Assembly (NCBI GenBank): GCA_951213105.1
Contig: OX578152.1
Span: forward strand, 97,749,068-97,813,067
Source: Amaurobius ferox
Lineage: Eukaryota; Arthropoda; Arachnida; Araneae; Amaurobiidae
DNA: 64,000 nucleotides
Reading direction: 5' to 3'
The notes under the pieces were generated by a model. That model searched no databases and was not told the DNA's origin. It saw only the letters and a list, made by a program, of their open reading frames with translations. Both the position numbers and the translations under genes were made by a program. Positions 10,860-23,205 of this stretch are shown piece by piece (position 1 is the first letter of the stretch; the number at the start of each line of letters is the position of its first letter).

Positions 10860-11596
10860 CGTTAAACTTAAATTTGGTTCTCATTTGATAGCTGGACTCA
10901 TTGTCAAAGGTGGCGTAGCGAAAACGCGATAAAACTAAATATCTCAAGAACGGCTAGCCCTAGAGTAATGGGGTTAGTCTTATTATTTTTGTTGTCAAAA
11001 ATTACGTATAAAATAAGCATTTAATTGATATAATTGAGCACACGTAGTCTTTTATTTTTAGATTTAACTATTTTTGCGGGCCATTTCGCAAAAACAGCTC
11101 GTTTCTTTTCCCGAATCGTACCAGAATAACCTACAAGTGATTTATATGCAAAATTTTGTTAAATTTGGTGTATAATTTGTTAAATTTATTAAAATGTATA
11201 ATTTTGTTAAATTTGGTCCATTAGTTTTTAGCTAGAGTGGATAAAGGCAATTTTTGCCGGCCATTTCGCAAAGAAGGCAGATTTTTTTTTATTAAGAATC
11301 GTACTAAAATCTAATGAACATCAGGGTTTCCCACAAAAAACTTACATACCAAATTTTATGAAATTCGGTCCATTTGTTTTTCAGTTAAAGTGGATGCAAT
11401 ATCCTCAGAGGCACACAGAAACACACACAGATACACCCTTACACACACAGACGTCTCCCTAAAAATAGTTTTTTCGTATTCTAGAAATCCCAAAACGTGT
11501 AGATCCTTCGAAAATTTGAGTTCCGATCTTCGGCACAATTCCAATACTTTGAATAGATATACACACACATATATTATCTGTGTATATGTGTATCTA
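10860..11596 (+). repeat. Hairpin-ended repeat, decayed family H3
   Basis: Same internal plan as the 9864-10480 block: a CA-rich segment at about 11405-11446, then ACGTCTCCCTAAAAATAG, AAACGTGTAGATCC and TTCGAAAATTTGAG, then an imperfect palindrome at 11554-11596 (TAGATATACACA on the left, TGTATATGTGTATCTA on the right). The stem sequence is unrelated to H2 although the position is the same. Non-coding. Confidence 0.6.
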
Positions 11597-12011
11597 AATT
11601 CCGTGCCTACGCAATTACTAAAGTTGTGATTTTAAATGATCCCTAAACTTTTATTATGTCTACAACGAAGCCTAATTTTAGCTTATGCAGAATGCATATA
11701 TCTCAAGCGATTGTAAGGTGAGTTATATAAAAATTGCTAAATTTTTTTCACGCAAAATTATTTATCTCTGGAGTCTGGAATACAAGTTATATGAATGAAA
11801 TATTCATTGATTTTGCATAGAGAATCAGACGATTTATATTTCGATGAAGTTTTAAATATCTAAGTATAATAAATTACTGTAGTACTGTGATAATGTAAAA
11901 GATATCACCACTGAATGACTCACATTTTAGAGATTTTTAAATGCAATTGCATTTCAGTTGGAAAGTGTTTCATAATCAATGCTTATGCATGATTGATCTT
12001 TCTTGTTTTCA
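11597..12011. other. AT-rich non-coding stretch
   Basis: No gene, element terminus or repeat recognised. Confidence 0.5.
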
Positions 12012-12445
12012 ATGATATCTGTGAGTATGATAACTCTCAAACAAGTTATGAAAATCAAATGGAATTTTCTATGATTATTTCAATCGATGAATGTAATAGG
12101 CATATTTATTTTAGTTGAGGACGGCCTAAGAGGAAACCTTCAAATTTTCTAACATTTGTTTTCCAAAAATAAAATTAAACAGGGGGGGGGGGGGGGGTCT
12201 CAGCGCTCGCAGCGAGAGGGGGAATATATGATATCTGTGAGTATGATAACTCTCAAACAAGTTATGAAAATCAAATGGAATTTTCTATGATTATTTCAAT
12301 CGATGAATGTAATAGGCATATTTATTTTAGTTGAGGACGGCCTAAGAGGAAACCTTCAAATTTTCTAACATTTGTTTTCCAAAAATAAAATTAAACAGGG
12401 TGGGGGGGTGGGGGGGGGTCTCAGCGCTCGCAGCGAGAGGTGGAA
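12012..12445. repeat. 216-bp tandem duplication spanning flank and LINE 3' end
   Basis: Two near-identical units start at 12012 and 12228 (ATGATATCTGTGAGTATG), each ending with a G run and TCTCAGCGCTCGCAGCGAG. The G run is uninterrupted (17) in the first unit and broken by two T residues in the second. The second unit continues directly into the LINE; the first stops after about 40 bp of LINE-like sequence and restarts the flank. The simplest reading is a tandem duplication across the LINE 3' junction after insertion. Confidence 0.8.
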
Positions 12446-12912
12446 TAGGCGTTGCCAAAAAAAGAGCATTCCCCTCCGTAGAACTATGATCTCAAGGACT
12501 CAAGGACGGGGTTTTACGGAGTGCCCAGGAGGGGAAGGAATTCCCCCCTTTAAACTCCGGACGAAAAGGAAAAGAGATACGAAAAAAGGAAAACATATGT
12601 GATAGAATTTACATCTGAAGGAGTGCTTGGGGGGGGGGCTCGACCGAAGTCGGGCCCTTCCCCAAGTCTGCAGAGAAGGGGGAAAGGGCTAGGGCCCAAG
12701 CGGGCGCCCAGCAAGATAAAAGAAGGGGGAGAAGAGGGGCGTCCCGAAGGACGCAGGGCCTTGAGCTTGAGACAGGGAGGGGTACCGAACATTACAAAAA
12801 AAAAGTTTAAAAGGTTCGTCGAACAACGCGATTTCCCAAAAGCAAGGGAGGGGCACGGTTAAACTAGAGTTCAGAAGCCACTCCAACGAGGGGGGGGAGA
12901 TGCAAAACAATG

Positions 12913-15650
12913 CTAGATACGGCGGCCCCGTGGGGGGCGCAGGAATGCATCCTTGGGGCGGCGCCACGGCAGCGCCCTCGGGCGCTTACGCGCCTTTGGG
13001 TGCGTCGGGTTATACCCCGGGATGCTATCTAACGTGGGATTGCTTACTCCACTGAGACCTCTGAGAAACTTTTGAGCTAAATTTTGAACATGTTCTAAAA
13101 AGGGTCTAATGTTGAGGTCTCTATGCAGAACTTCCAGCCGGACGTAACTCGGCAGCCTAACAAACGAACGAAGTGCAATATTTTGCACAACTTGAAGCTT
13201 CCTAAGGTGAGTCTCCGCTGCGGTTCCCCAAATAGGAGATCCGTACGTCATAATTGGACGTATGCAGGCTTTGTACAGCAATAACTTATTTCTAGTTGAC
13301 AGGCGGCTGTTCCCAGCCAAAAGGGGGCGCATGAGGGCGAGTGCAGACTTCACTTTCCGGCATGTTTCAGAAATGTGAAGTTTCCACGATAATTTGGAAT
13401 CCAAGTACACTCCAAGGTACTTGTAGCTAGATTGCCAGGGAATGGGCTCGTTGTTTAAAGTTAAATTAGTGACGGGGGTTCGACGTGGGGGGGGGGGGAA
13501 ACTGACGGCAGCACACTTGGCTACGTTGACTTTTATCCTCCAGTTTTTTAACCATTGCGTCATCCTGTCCAGGTAATCCTGAAGCGTTTTGTGCACGACG
13601 TGTGTATGTTTATGTTGAGCAATCAGGGCCGTGTCATCGGCATATAGGCCTAAAGTGACACCGGGGAGACGTGGAAGATCGTTAATGTATAGGTTGAACA
13701 ACTTGGGGCCGACAAGAGACCCTTGCGGGACCCCACTGAGTATATTCCTGGGAGAGGAGAGAGAGTTAGACACCCTTACCACAAAGCTACGCTCTGTTAG
13801 GTAAGAGTGGAGGATCTTAATAAGATGAGCAGGAAAGTGTAGAGCAATGAGTTTGAAGAGGAGTCCAGATATCCATACCTTATCAAAGGCTTTCTGGATA
13901 TCCAGGAAAATGACAGTGGTGTTGAGATGCCTGGATCGACCATCATGAATGAGTTCTGCGACTCTGAGCAGCTGATGCTGAGTGGAGTGCCTGCTCCTGA
14001 AGCCATATTGCTCAGGGATGATAGTGTCCTTCAGACTACAGAACTCATCCAGATGCCCGACCAAGACATACTCGAAAAGTTTAGAGAGGACAGAAAGCAA
14101 GGAAATAGGGCGAAAGTTAGAAGGATCAGAATGATTTAGGCCGGGCTTGGGGAGGGGGGCCACAATGGCCACCTTCCAAGCCCGAGGAAAGTAGTTCAGA
14201 CTGAGAAGAATATTAAAGAGGTTGACGAGATACGTAACATAGGAATTAGAGAGGTTCTTAAGCATATTAGTAGAAATGAGATCACTCCCAGGCGCTTTAT
14301 TACTCTTCAATTTTCGAATATAGGGGGTAATGTCAGAGTATTTGACCACTCTGAGCGTGTTTGCAGAAGGTGTGGAGATGAATTGTTCAACCATGGGGTC
14401 CACCAATGCAACCGTCCGAGGATCGATTACATCGTGGTGAGGTTCAAACTGTCTTCTAAGACTGTCTGCAAGCAGTTCAGCCTTTTGTGTGTTGGTAATT
14501 GCCCTGCCATTTGGGCCGTTAAGGGCTGGAATGTAAGTTTTGTGCCTACGAATACGTGAGGTAGCCCTCCAAATGGTGTTGTCTTGAGTCGTTAAGGACT
14601 CTACGTAGGTGTTCCATCGTGCACTTGTATATGCCTTAATACGTGAGCCAACTTGCGCTCTGAGGAAGTTTAGCTCACGTTTAAGGTCGGGATCACGGCT
14701 GGCCTGCCACTCCTTCCGGAGCCTGTTTCTGTCTCTGATCAAATCCTGTATTCCGGGCGGTAACTTGTAATGGTTGACCTTTTCGGTCTTGGGCCTCGAG
14801 GATGCAGAGTAGGCCTCCTTGAGGATGCTACCAATTTTATCCACCTCCGCATCCACAAGGTCCGTCGTCCAGTTTGACTTTGCAAGGAGGGGGGGGGGGG
14901 TTCTAGTGAGTAAGTCCTTGTACCGCGGCCAGCTCGTTTTTAGCTTGGCCGGGGTGACAAGGGAGAAGTTATTCATTTCAATGGAATACAGGATGGGGAG
15001 ATGATCAGAGGGGAGTTCATCACTTACTTCCATGTGATATGTATAGGGGATGTTGCTGGTGATGGCGAAGTCCAGAATATTATTTAAGTGGGTGGGGTCA
15101 CCTGGGGCTACAACATCGAAGTTTTGCTCGTCGACCCAGCGTTTAAGACTGTGGCCACGAGGATTCGCCGATGGGCACCCCCAGGCTTGGTGTTTAGCGT
15201 TGAAGTCACCAGCAACTATCACATGGGCGGACATTTTGAATAGGGAAGAAAGGTCCATAATAGCCAGGCCAGCATTATTGCACCTCGGAGGGAGGTACAC
15301 TGACGCAATGGTAACCATAGGATTATTAGGAAGGCAGATCTGTACCACAGTTGCTTCCCCCGTCTGGAGGGGGGGGGGGAGGGTACACGGCTGTGAGGAA
15401 TGCTTCTTTTTATGTAAATTGCCGTACCGCCGTCAGAACGATTGCTAGTACGAGGCCTGTCGTCATTGTATAAGTCGTAATTAGCAATCTTGCAGAGGTT
15501 CCCTGGACTGAAGTGGGTTTCCTGAACCAAAAACAAATCTAAGTTATATGCTGTACAAAAGTCCCTAGCCTCATGGATCTTACCTCTGAGACCATTGGCA
15601 TTCCAGATGCCAATGGTAAGAGCCTTCAAGTTCCTTTGCTGAAAACCCAT
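12913..15650 (-). pseudogene. LINE ORF2: endonuclease and reverse transcriptase
   Basis: The start ATG at 15650 (MGFQQRNLKALTIGIWNANG) opens an AP-endonuclease domain with the QETHF motif, GDFNAKHQAWG and SDHLPI. The reverse transcriptase has APGSDLIS, FRPISLLSVLSK, IPEQYGFR, FLDIQKAFDKVW, SGVPQGS and LYADDTALIA with the catalytic YADD. The thumb region and a basic C-terminus follow, with a stop at 12913-12915. The frame breaks once, inside the endonuclease, at an 11-base G run (15369-15379). From there to the end it is open for over 800 codons. Two other runs (14889-14900 and 13487-13498) stay in frame. With the run shortened or lengthened to the correct phase the frame would be continuous, so this could be a young copy or a sequencing artefact. 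Confidence 0.88.
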
Positions 15651-15669
15651 AGCCAAAGAGGGGGGGGGG

Positions 15670-17327
15670 TTAAGATTTGCAAATGAGGGTGCTTACACCC
15701 TCAAACAGAATTTGAATTTTATCCATCTCAGTTGGAGCAGTTCTGAGATGGGGAAGGGCCGCCTTAAAGGCCAGATTTACAACGGCAGTACCATACTGCT
15801 CTCCGAATCGAAATAATAGATTTAGAAAGTCATCTTGGATGACGTCGGATTTCTTATTGTTCACTCCGCTAGGGGCCGACAATTTTGGTGTGACCTCTTG
15901 GGTCTTTTCGAAAGCCTCGTTACGCCCTACCGTGATGTCAGCGAAGGATCGCTGCGGGTCGACGAACCTGTTGCTAACACCGGGGTTGCCTGGTCGAGAG
16001 GGGGGGGGGACGGTACTTGGGGAACTTTGGGCAGTTCCGATAAGAAGCTGGATGTGCGCCGCCACAATTGGCGCATACACAAGGGGTATCCAAAGTTTTC
16101 GTGCATTCGCTGGTCAAGTGCGCTTGCGCACACTTAACGCAACGGGCTGGAAGATGGCACGAATTGCTTGCATGTCCGAAGGACTGGCAGCGGTAACACT
16201 GATTTATTTGCTTTCTGCCCCGGAACCTCTCGACCTTAATCTCTGTATACATGATTCTGGTTAACTCGTAGACTTTAGTGTTATCCGGGGTTTTCCCGAG
16301 CTGCACGTAGAACAACGGCATAAGGGTCTTCTTGTTTTTTGGGCCCCGCGCCAGCTGTGTGACGCTGATTGGGGTGAACCCAAGAATTTCAAGTTCAGTC
16401 TTAATTTGCCCCGTCTGCGTGCAGATCGGTAGGCCCCTGATAACTACCTTGAGAGGTTTAGCCTCATCCAACAGGTATGACTTAAACTGTATGCCATTCT
16501 CAATTAAAAATCTTTGTACTTTAATGTACTCATCACGTGACTTTACATTAACTTTTAGGAAGTCCCCGGTGTTAGTCATTTTAGCAGTCATATCTGGAGC
16601 TAGCTCCTTAATATCATGTAACAACAAATGATAGTGGGTAGTGACCACTATAAAGAAGGGGGGGGGGGGGCGACGCTCTTTAGCAGGGGCGTCGACAACC
16701 ATGTCTTCGGTAAACTCTGCGTCTGGCGCAGGCACATCATTTAAACTATCATTAACTTCAATTACATTAGAATTTAGGGGGGGGGGGGTTGCTAATAAGG
16801 CTAGCGCTCGCTAGGCTTGCAGTATGTCTCTTAGGTGGCAGCTGAAACCCATCAGCATCCATAGATTTAAGTTTTTTAGCCTTGGGGGGGCTTCCACCAC
16901 TAGAGGTGGGGATAACATTTATTTTAGGCAAATTGCCGGGGACACTAATAACAATATCATTTATGCTAGGTGGTAAAGCTACAGAAATACCAGGCTGAGT
17001 GACAGAAATAGGAGAAGGAATAACTGCCGGAGAAGGTCTCCGACAGGTCTCACCGTACTGCGGCAGCTTGTGTTTCGTCAGAAAACGGTCCATCTTCATC
17101 TTGTGTTTTTGTAGCCTTGCTTTTAGCTGCAGTGTCTCTTCCTGGTCTTTGCTTTTCCTCATTTCTAAGTCCATCTCATTGTAGATTGCACGCATATCGC
17201 TGGCTTCCATCTTTGCTTCACTAAGCGTCATGTCCATGCTCGTCGTGTCCATATTTCGAACAGCGTTGTCGTTGTCCCCTTGTCCGGATGGGTGTGGCAG
17301 CGGCGGAAATTCCGCGGCTTCTTTCAT
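15670..17327 (-). pseudogene. LINE ORF1: nucleic-acid-binding protein with zinc knuckles
   Basis: The ATG at 17327 (MKEAAEFPPLPHPSG) starts a Pro-rich, charged N-terminal region. The central part has the conserved block before the zinc fingers (FLIENGIQFKSYLLDEAKP, then VVIRGLP and LGFTPISVTQL). The knuckles CYRCQSFGHASNSC, CVKCAQAHLTSEC and CANCGGAHPASYRNC follow. The C-terminal helix-rich tail ends at TAA 15670-15672, about 20 bp before the ORF2 ATG. The frame breaks twice, at the 12-base G run 16777-16788 and the 10-base run 16000-16009; the 13-base run at 16658-16670 does not break it. In this family ORF1 packages the element RNA. Confidence 0.85.
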
Positions 17328-17560
17328 CTTACCCCTCACGAAGGGTGCGGTAGCTTGAAGGTCGCTGGGAGCGGCGTGAAGGTCACAATAGCACGGCTAA
17401 ACAGCCGGAGTCACGTACAAGAGCAATATCAAAGCGGGAGCTCGCACAAAAACGTCCTACACTCACGAAGCAAGTAGTAGAATCTAGAACTATGATCGTG
17501 GTCAAACATCAAACGCACGAAAATCGCTTTTAGAGGTGGGAGGAGTCTTGACTTTTTTGA

Positions 17561-18020
17561 CGTCACAACGGGACAAGCGGAGAAGAAGATATGAGGATTC
17601 TATGGAAATTGTAGGCTTTATTTTGTCAAATAATTCTGTTCTTTTTTAGTATTGCTTTAGTCTAAGAGCTTTGATTGAATATACAGCAATAATATATATT
17701 ATTATCTTTGAAAAATTAATTGAGCTGCAATTATTTTCAAGTAATTAATTAGTTTTTAACAGTTATAATATTGATGGAGCAAGGATGAATTATGCGGTAC
17801 TACTGATATAGCTATACGAAGAAAAACAAAGTAGTGGATGTAAGCTTGAATAAGTTTTTAAAGCTCCAAAGTTACAAAATGAATGGCTAATTAAAAGTTG
17901 AAAGGAAAAATTACTTTTAATCGTACTACAATATACTCAAGGCATTTTCCATTCCATGATTAATTCAGCTTTCAAAAATGAAATTCTGGTAGGAAAAAAA
18001 AAACGGTGAAGTAGTCATCA
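17561..18020. other. AT-rich non-coding stretch
   Basis: Flank of the LINE; nothing recognisable apart from ordinary AT-rich sequence. Confidence 0.5.
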
Positions 18021-18817
18021 ATTTCCCTATATACGTAGTATAATGCATTGGGAAATATTGTGACAGGGTTGAAAATTCGAATTCGAATTTTCGACGAAAA
18101 AGCAAGTTTCAATTATTCCTGAATTGAACTCGAATCGAAAGTTTTTGAGGTGATGTTTACATGTGTGTGTCCGTGAATCTGTGCGATAAAAAAATACAAA
18201 ATCTGTACGTTCAAATACAAAATTATTACTCAATTAGTATATTTTCTCAGTAATGGAACGATCTAGATCCGCGAGAATGATGTCACCCAATTTATCGCAT
18301 GATATTACATATGGAAAGTGAACATGTTTCTCAAGAGTTAAATTTTTTTTTTTGGGGGGGGGGGGTACATTTATTTGAAAAATGTGCAATATCTCGAGAA
18401 CGGTTTATGCTAGGGTTTTAAAGTTTATGTCAATCGTTTTCTAAGGAAAAATCACATAATAAATGTCTATTTGCGTAACTTTATTTAATGTTTCGATTTT
18501 TTTGATGATTTTTTCAAAATATCACTCGAAAATTTAGGAGGATCTGAGCATTCGATTGTGTTTAAAAACAATATGCTTCCAGTATTCATGGATTGCAATT
18601 TTTATACCAAATTTCATTCGAATCGTGTCATTTGTTCTTGAGATATCGTCTCTACAAACTCACTGACACACACACACGCACAGACATCACCTCAAAAATG
18701 TTCAATTCGTGATCAGGGAGGCTTGAAACGTGCTCTTCCGTCGAAAACTCGAATTTGAATTTTCGACACCATCACAATACTTTCCTTATACATTATACTA
18801 TGGATATAAGGAAAGTA
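18021..18817. mobile_element. Fold-back element of hairpin family H2
   Basis: Both ends carry the family terminus in opposite orientation. The left starts with a hairpin at 18021-18056 (ATTTCCC pairing with GGGAAAT) followed by GAAAATTCGAATTCGAATT. The right ends with the 13-bp stem hairpin 18778-18817 (TACTTTCCTTATA / TATAAGGAAAGTA) preceded by the complementary block. The arms are similar over about 160 bp, including the TTTTTGAGGTGATGT block. The internal part 18208-18660 equals the H2 body at 9864-10370. A poly-T/poly-G tract lies near 18345. No reading frame, so any mobility would need proteins from elsewhere. Confidence 0.72.
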
Positions 18818-19630
18818 ATAAAACTTTTATTGTAATGCAATATATGATGGGATTCATTTTACTAATTAATCACAAATTTTCTTGCTATTAAATCGAATGC
18901 CAGAAAATTTTGTTCTCATATTAGGTGTAATTTATAAAAATACTCAAGCTTCACCAGTGATTCGTATGACAGATTAGTTACAGAATTAATATTAGACAAG
19001 AGTTAAAATTAGCCGTATAACAAAAGTTATAATGAGTCGATAGCCGTATAGAGTGCTTTTCATTAAGCTATTGGGATGATATTATTATGTTCTAATAGGA
19101 TGTGAACCCTGTAAATTCAAAAAGTGACAGCAGATATTTATATATTAAATACATTATTTTAGTATTAAACACTGTACTTCATTGAAAATAAGAAAAACAC
19201 GGTAATACCGTTATGCTCTATTTTACAATTATTGTTCAATCAATTCCAATTACGGAGAAGGAATTTCTATTTAAGTTTTTGTTTAATTAATTATTAATTA
19301 TTTTTGTTCTATCCTTTGCAAATAGAGAAATCGCGTTTATTGTATCTTAAACATGCAAGTTTATGATAATTCATTAAAACATAGGCTAAAATTATTCATA
19401 AATCTGTTATAATATAAAATCATTTCCTAAAAGTTCAATAATAATTGAAATTTGCAATCATTTGAAAAGCGCACTCAAAACCACATGGAAACTACTGAAG
19501 AAATTCCCTTCAGTCCCGATATGACGTCACTGAGTGGGAACAAATGGCATTCTCCTGCGCTGTTTGACCTACCTTGAACTATGATTGACAAGTCACCCCC
19601 TTTGAAACAATGGGAAGGGGCGGTCTTTAG
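18818..19630. other. AT-rich non-coding stretch
   Basis: No gene or element body recognised. The last 130 bp become more GC-rich and include ATGACGTCACTGAG near 19520. Confidence 0.5.
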
Positions 19631-21099
19631 CGTCACCTTCGTGAACTAAACGTCACCTTCGTGAACTAAAGAAGCCATACAGGGGTCATCAACCAAACCT
19701 CCTACGTCATCGGAAAGGGTATTAGGAAATTGTGCTTGCTAATGCTAAACGTATGAACGACATAGGGTATCTCCAGAATATTGGATATTTTATCATTATT
19801 TGATAGCCATTACAGGTATGTATGTTTTACTATGTGTTCGTTAATGTTTCTGTTAGTCGCTGCCAAAAAAAAATTAAATTTTTTTGGTAATTTTTGCAAT
19901 TTTTATCAATTTCTTGCATCATACGAGATTTGAGCCCGCATTATTGCGTGGTTATGTTCAAGAGAATGTCCTATACTTTAACATGGGCGGAGAATAGTCG
20001 AAAACCGCCTTAAGCCTTGTCATTCAATGTTCGTAGTATATGTTAACGGAAATGTAGGGGCAGAGTTTTGTAATTTATCGTGTTTTATACTTTTGTATTT
20101 TATCATTTATTAAAGCTTTGACTGTCTTTTCTATGCATACGTTATTGTTTTACGTAATTTTTGTCGGTAACCCTGTAATATTTTGTATTTGTTTTCATTT
20201 AATGTTCATAGCATATGTGAATATTAAATTGCTATCTCAAAACATTTTCTATCTAAAAAGTGTTTAGCTTGTTTATTTATTAGGCTTCACTTATATTTAT
20301 TTATTATTTAGAAATTTTTTGCCATCGATATTTAATTTTGTCTGATCTGCAGTTTATGTTGGAATTGTGAATGTGGAGTGTACTATATGCTCCTTACTTT
20401 GTTTGCCAAGGAATTTGGAGTATTAATAGCAGTATTATCCTAGTGACCTAACTCTATTGTTTAGCGTATATGAAAAACTTGAACATAGTAGTTAGATTTC
20501 TTGGTGGGCCTTTTCATGACTAAAGGGCATGCTCTGTTGTATATTCAAATGTAAAGCTTATTTAGTACTTTCATAAACAAGTATATTTAATATTATATTG
20601 TTCGTAACAGATTTACGGCTTACTTTTATATTTTGATTATTCTTTTTAAATTATTTAGTTTTTATTATAATTCATTGAATTTTAATAACTAAAAATGCCA
20701 AGTGTGTTCCTGGTGTCGTTCCTTGTTGTTTTATTATAAAAATGGTTCCAAAGTTAGCAGTGAAGAACTAAAAAAAAGTGGATTTTGTTAATACCTAGAA
20801 CTAGCAAGTTTCAAAATATTCAAAGGTAAGCTCTATTTTCTCATTAATAAAATTAACCGGAAACTTGCTGTCTGGGAGACTGCTGCATTTACAAATCTAC
20901 CCTTTACACAAAAATGAACTTGTCCTCAATCTTATCACTCCACCTAATTGTTACGCTATTAGTCCTCTCCCTCCCACCTCATTCGCAACACTTGCACATT
21001 CTTAGTTATTGAAAGAAAAAATATTTTTATTAGATGCAGTCTGCTAGACGGTACGTTTCTGTTTACGTAATTTTTCCTGTGAAATATCTACATGACGGG

Positions 21100-22560
21100 A
21101 CCGTCAAAGCGAGTATGGTCATAAAGACTTTGAAGAGACTATTTTGCGATGGTTTAATGAAGTTGGAAATGATGTTAGTGATGTAGATAGTATTTTAGAA
21201 GATGAATATATAAATTCCGAACATGAAAGTGATTCAACGTTGTCAGAAAAATCTGATGAAAGTGAAAATGGAGAGATAAGAAATGATGAAAACTTAGTAG
21301 ATAGTAAATATATATATGGAAAACATCAGTACCGATGGTCTGTTCAGAAGTTCAACCCTCGTCACGAACAAGAAAGCACAATATAATCATAAAAGTGGAG
21401 AAAAAGTAGATCCATTCTCTATCTGGCAGTTATTATTTATTACTAACGATATTTTACTGCATATCGTGAAATGGACAAACCATAAAATTAATGAAATGCG
21501 AATGAAATATGAAACACAGACCACATCGGTATTTAACTCAAATCATAAGAACATTGAAACATTTTTTGCCACCGATGGAACTGGCAGAGACATATATTTA
21601 GGGCCATAATGAGTATAAGAAGATTTGCATTACTTCCTTCCGCATTGAGGTTTGACAATCCTGAAGACAGATCAGAGCGAATAAAACAGGATCCAACAGC
21701 AGCTATTTCCTATATTTTCAGGAGTTTCACAGAAAATTGCCAAAGTGTCTATGGAATAGGACAGTTGACAAAATGCTTGTTAGTTCCAGAGGAAAAGTTT
21801 GCTTCAAAATGTATATGCCAAATATACTATGTAAATATGGAATAAAAATCATGGCTCTACCAGAGGCCAGGAACAGTTCTCTTTACAATGCATACATATA
21901 TTTTGGTAAAAAGACTCTGACCGAATTGGGCTACAATCTGAATACAGAAAATTTTCTAAACCAACGTAGTCTGTTTTGCACTTTGTTCAACCTATTTTTG
22001 GAGCAAATCGAAATGTTACTGCGGATAATTGGTTCTCGTTCATAGAACTTGTAGACATCCTATTGAAAAAAAAGTTAACTTACATCGGTACAATGAAAAG
22101 AAAACAAAAGAGAAATTCCACCCAAATTTTTACCTAATAAAACAAGAGAAGTTGGATCAGCATTATATGGCTTTCGAGAGGAATCTACAATAATTTCACA
22201 TATCAACAGGAAAGGTAAAGCAGCAGTACTCATCTCTTCAATGCATGACAGAGTTTGCACTGATATTGCAACGCAGAAACCTGAAATTATCGCATATTAT
22301 AATGCAAACAAAGGTGGAGTAGATAGTCTTGATGAGAAATGCTCCAAACATTCCTCAAGTCGTCGCACAAAATAGTAAATTCATACGTTTTACATCAGTG
22401 CTACAAGGATAATGAGGAAATAAAGGAAAAGTCTGTATTTGCGAAGTTATTAGCATCCACACTAGTCCAGGAACATATGGAAAGTCGACTCGAGAATCCT
22501 CAACTGCCTCGAGAATTGCGCTTTATAATAGCTCTAATCTTTATGAGGTAAGGATAAGAA
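21100..22560 (+). pseudogene. piggyBac-family transposase, several frameshifts
   Basis: Read across frames: an acidic N-terminal region (NEVGNDVSDVDSILEDEYIN), LPSALRFDNPEDRSERIKQD, then TVDKMLV with MYMPNILCKYGIKIMA (first catalytic Asp block). RNVTADNWFSFIELVDILL (second Asp), an isoleucine-rich block, and [20 protein letters not shown] (third Asp) follow. These are landmarks of DDE_Tnp_1_7 transposases. At least four frame changes or stops separate them. The N-terminal frame has no ATG after the putative intron; copy B shares this, so the defect predates the split or the start lies in the upstream exon. The C-terminal Cys-rich domain typical of the family is not evident. Confidence 0.82.
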
Positions 22561-22794
22561 TTATTTCACTTACGCTATTTAATTCATTTAAATTTGTCTT
22601 TTTATTTCAATTGCATCACTGTCCTATTTTTTTGCATGTATATATTTTAATATCGTATTGATAATACTTTTGTGCATGATTTCAATTATAAATCTAGATG
22701 ATGTCTTACTTGGACAGCATCGATTTTTTTATTATGTGGTCTACGTTTTGATACTTTTTAATTTTTATTGAGGAACGAAGACAATTAGAGATCA

Positions 22795-23205
22795 TTATTT
22801 GCTTTCCTTGCAGTATGTATATATATATATGTTATGTATATTTTTATTGTTTATAATGAAAATAAAGCATATTTGTTTCCCTTTCCTATAAGTATTTATT
22901 ATTTCTTTACTTGCAATATATTTATAGTATTCTAACAGTGTAGTAAAAATTGTATCGTCCAATGTCGAATTTTGAAATTCAAGCCTTATCATAACCGATA
23001 ACTTTATGAATTTTATAAAAATGTTACATATTTCGCCAATTTGGTAAAAGAGTAATTGAGAAACAGGGCCAGTAACAGAAACATATTTAAGTAAATGGTA
23101 AGGAAACTCTGCTCGTACCTTGCTATGCTTATAAACATGAATATCAATCATCCCCATGGGGACAACTGAAAATAATTCTTGGATGGACAGTGAAATGTGA
23201 ATCAA
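22795..23205 (-). CDS. Unidentified open frame conserved in both piggyBac-like copies
   Basis: A 136-codon frame opposite to the transposase, about 240 bp past its end. Its first part (MIHISLSIQELFSVVPMGMI, then FPYHLLKYVSVTGPVSQLLF) is kept open in the inverted copy at 33453-33785, with about seven replacements in 110 residues and an earlier stop there. It is rich in Ile, Tyr and Lys, with a moderately hydrophobic central part, and I recognise no domain. Replacements are common, so conservation may only reflect recent common origin of the copies. It could be a second element protein, a captured exon or chance. Confidence 0.25.
   Translation of the reverse strand: MIHISLSIQELFSVVPMGMIDIHVYKHSKVRAEFPYHLLKYVSVTGPVSQLLFYQIGEICNIFIKFIKLSVMIRLEFQNSTLDDTIFTTLLEYYKYIASKEIINTYRKGKQICFIFIINNKNIHNIYIYTYCKESK

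Larger units (their letters stand above)
12446..17560 (-). mobile_element. Jockey-like non-LTR retrotransposon (LINE), near full length, frame-broken
   Basis: One minus-strand unit: 5' leader (about 17560-17328), ORF1 with zinc knuckles (17327-15670), ORF2 with endonuclease and reverse transcriptase (15650-12913), then a 3' UTR down to about 12446. It is much more GC-rich than its surroundings. There is no RNase H domain, as in Jockey elements. G runs of 10-13 on the plus strand (C runs in the coding strand) are frequent, and the three frame breaks all fall on them. Termini are approximate; no clean target duplication was found, partly because the 3' junction is duplicated. Confidence 0.85.

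Noticed and set aside
12550..12967. Several overlapping Pro/Gly-rich frames in the GC-rich block
   Set aside because: They lie in the 3' UTR of the Jockey-like LINE and owe their length to low stop-codon density in GC-rich sequence.
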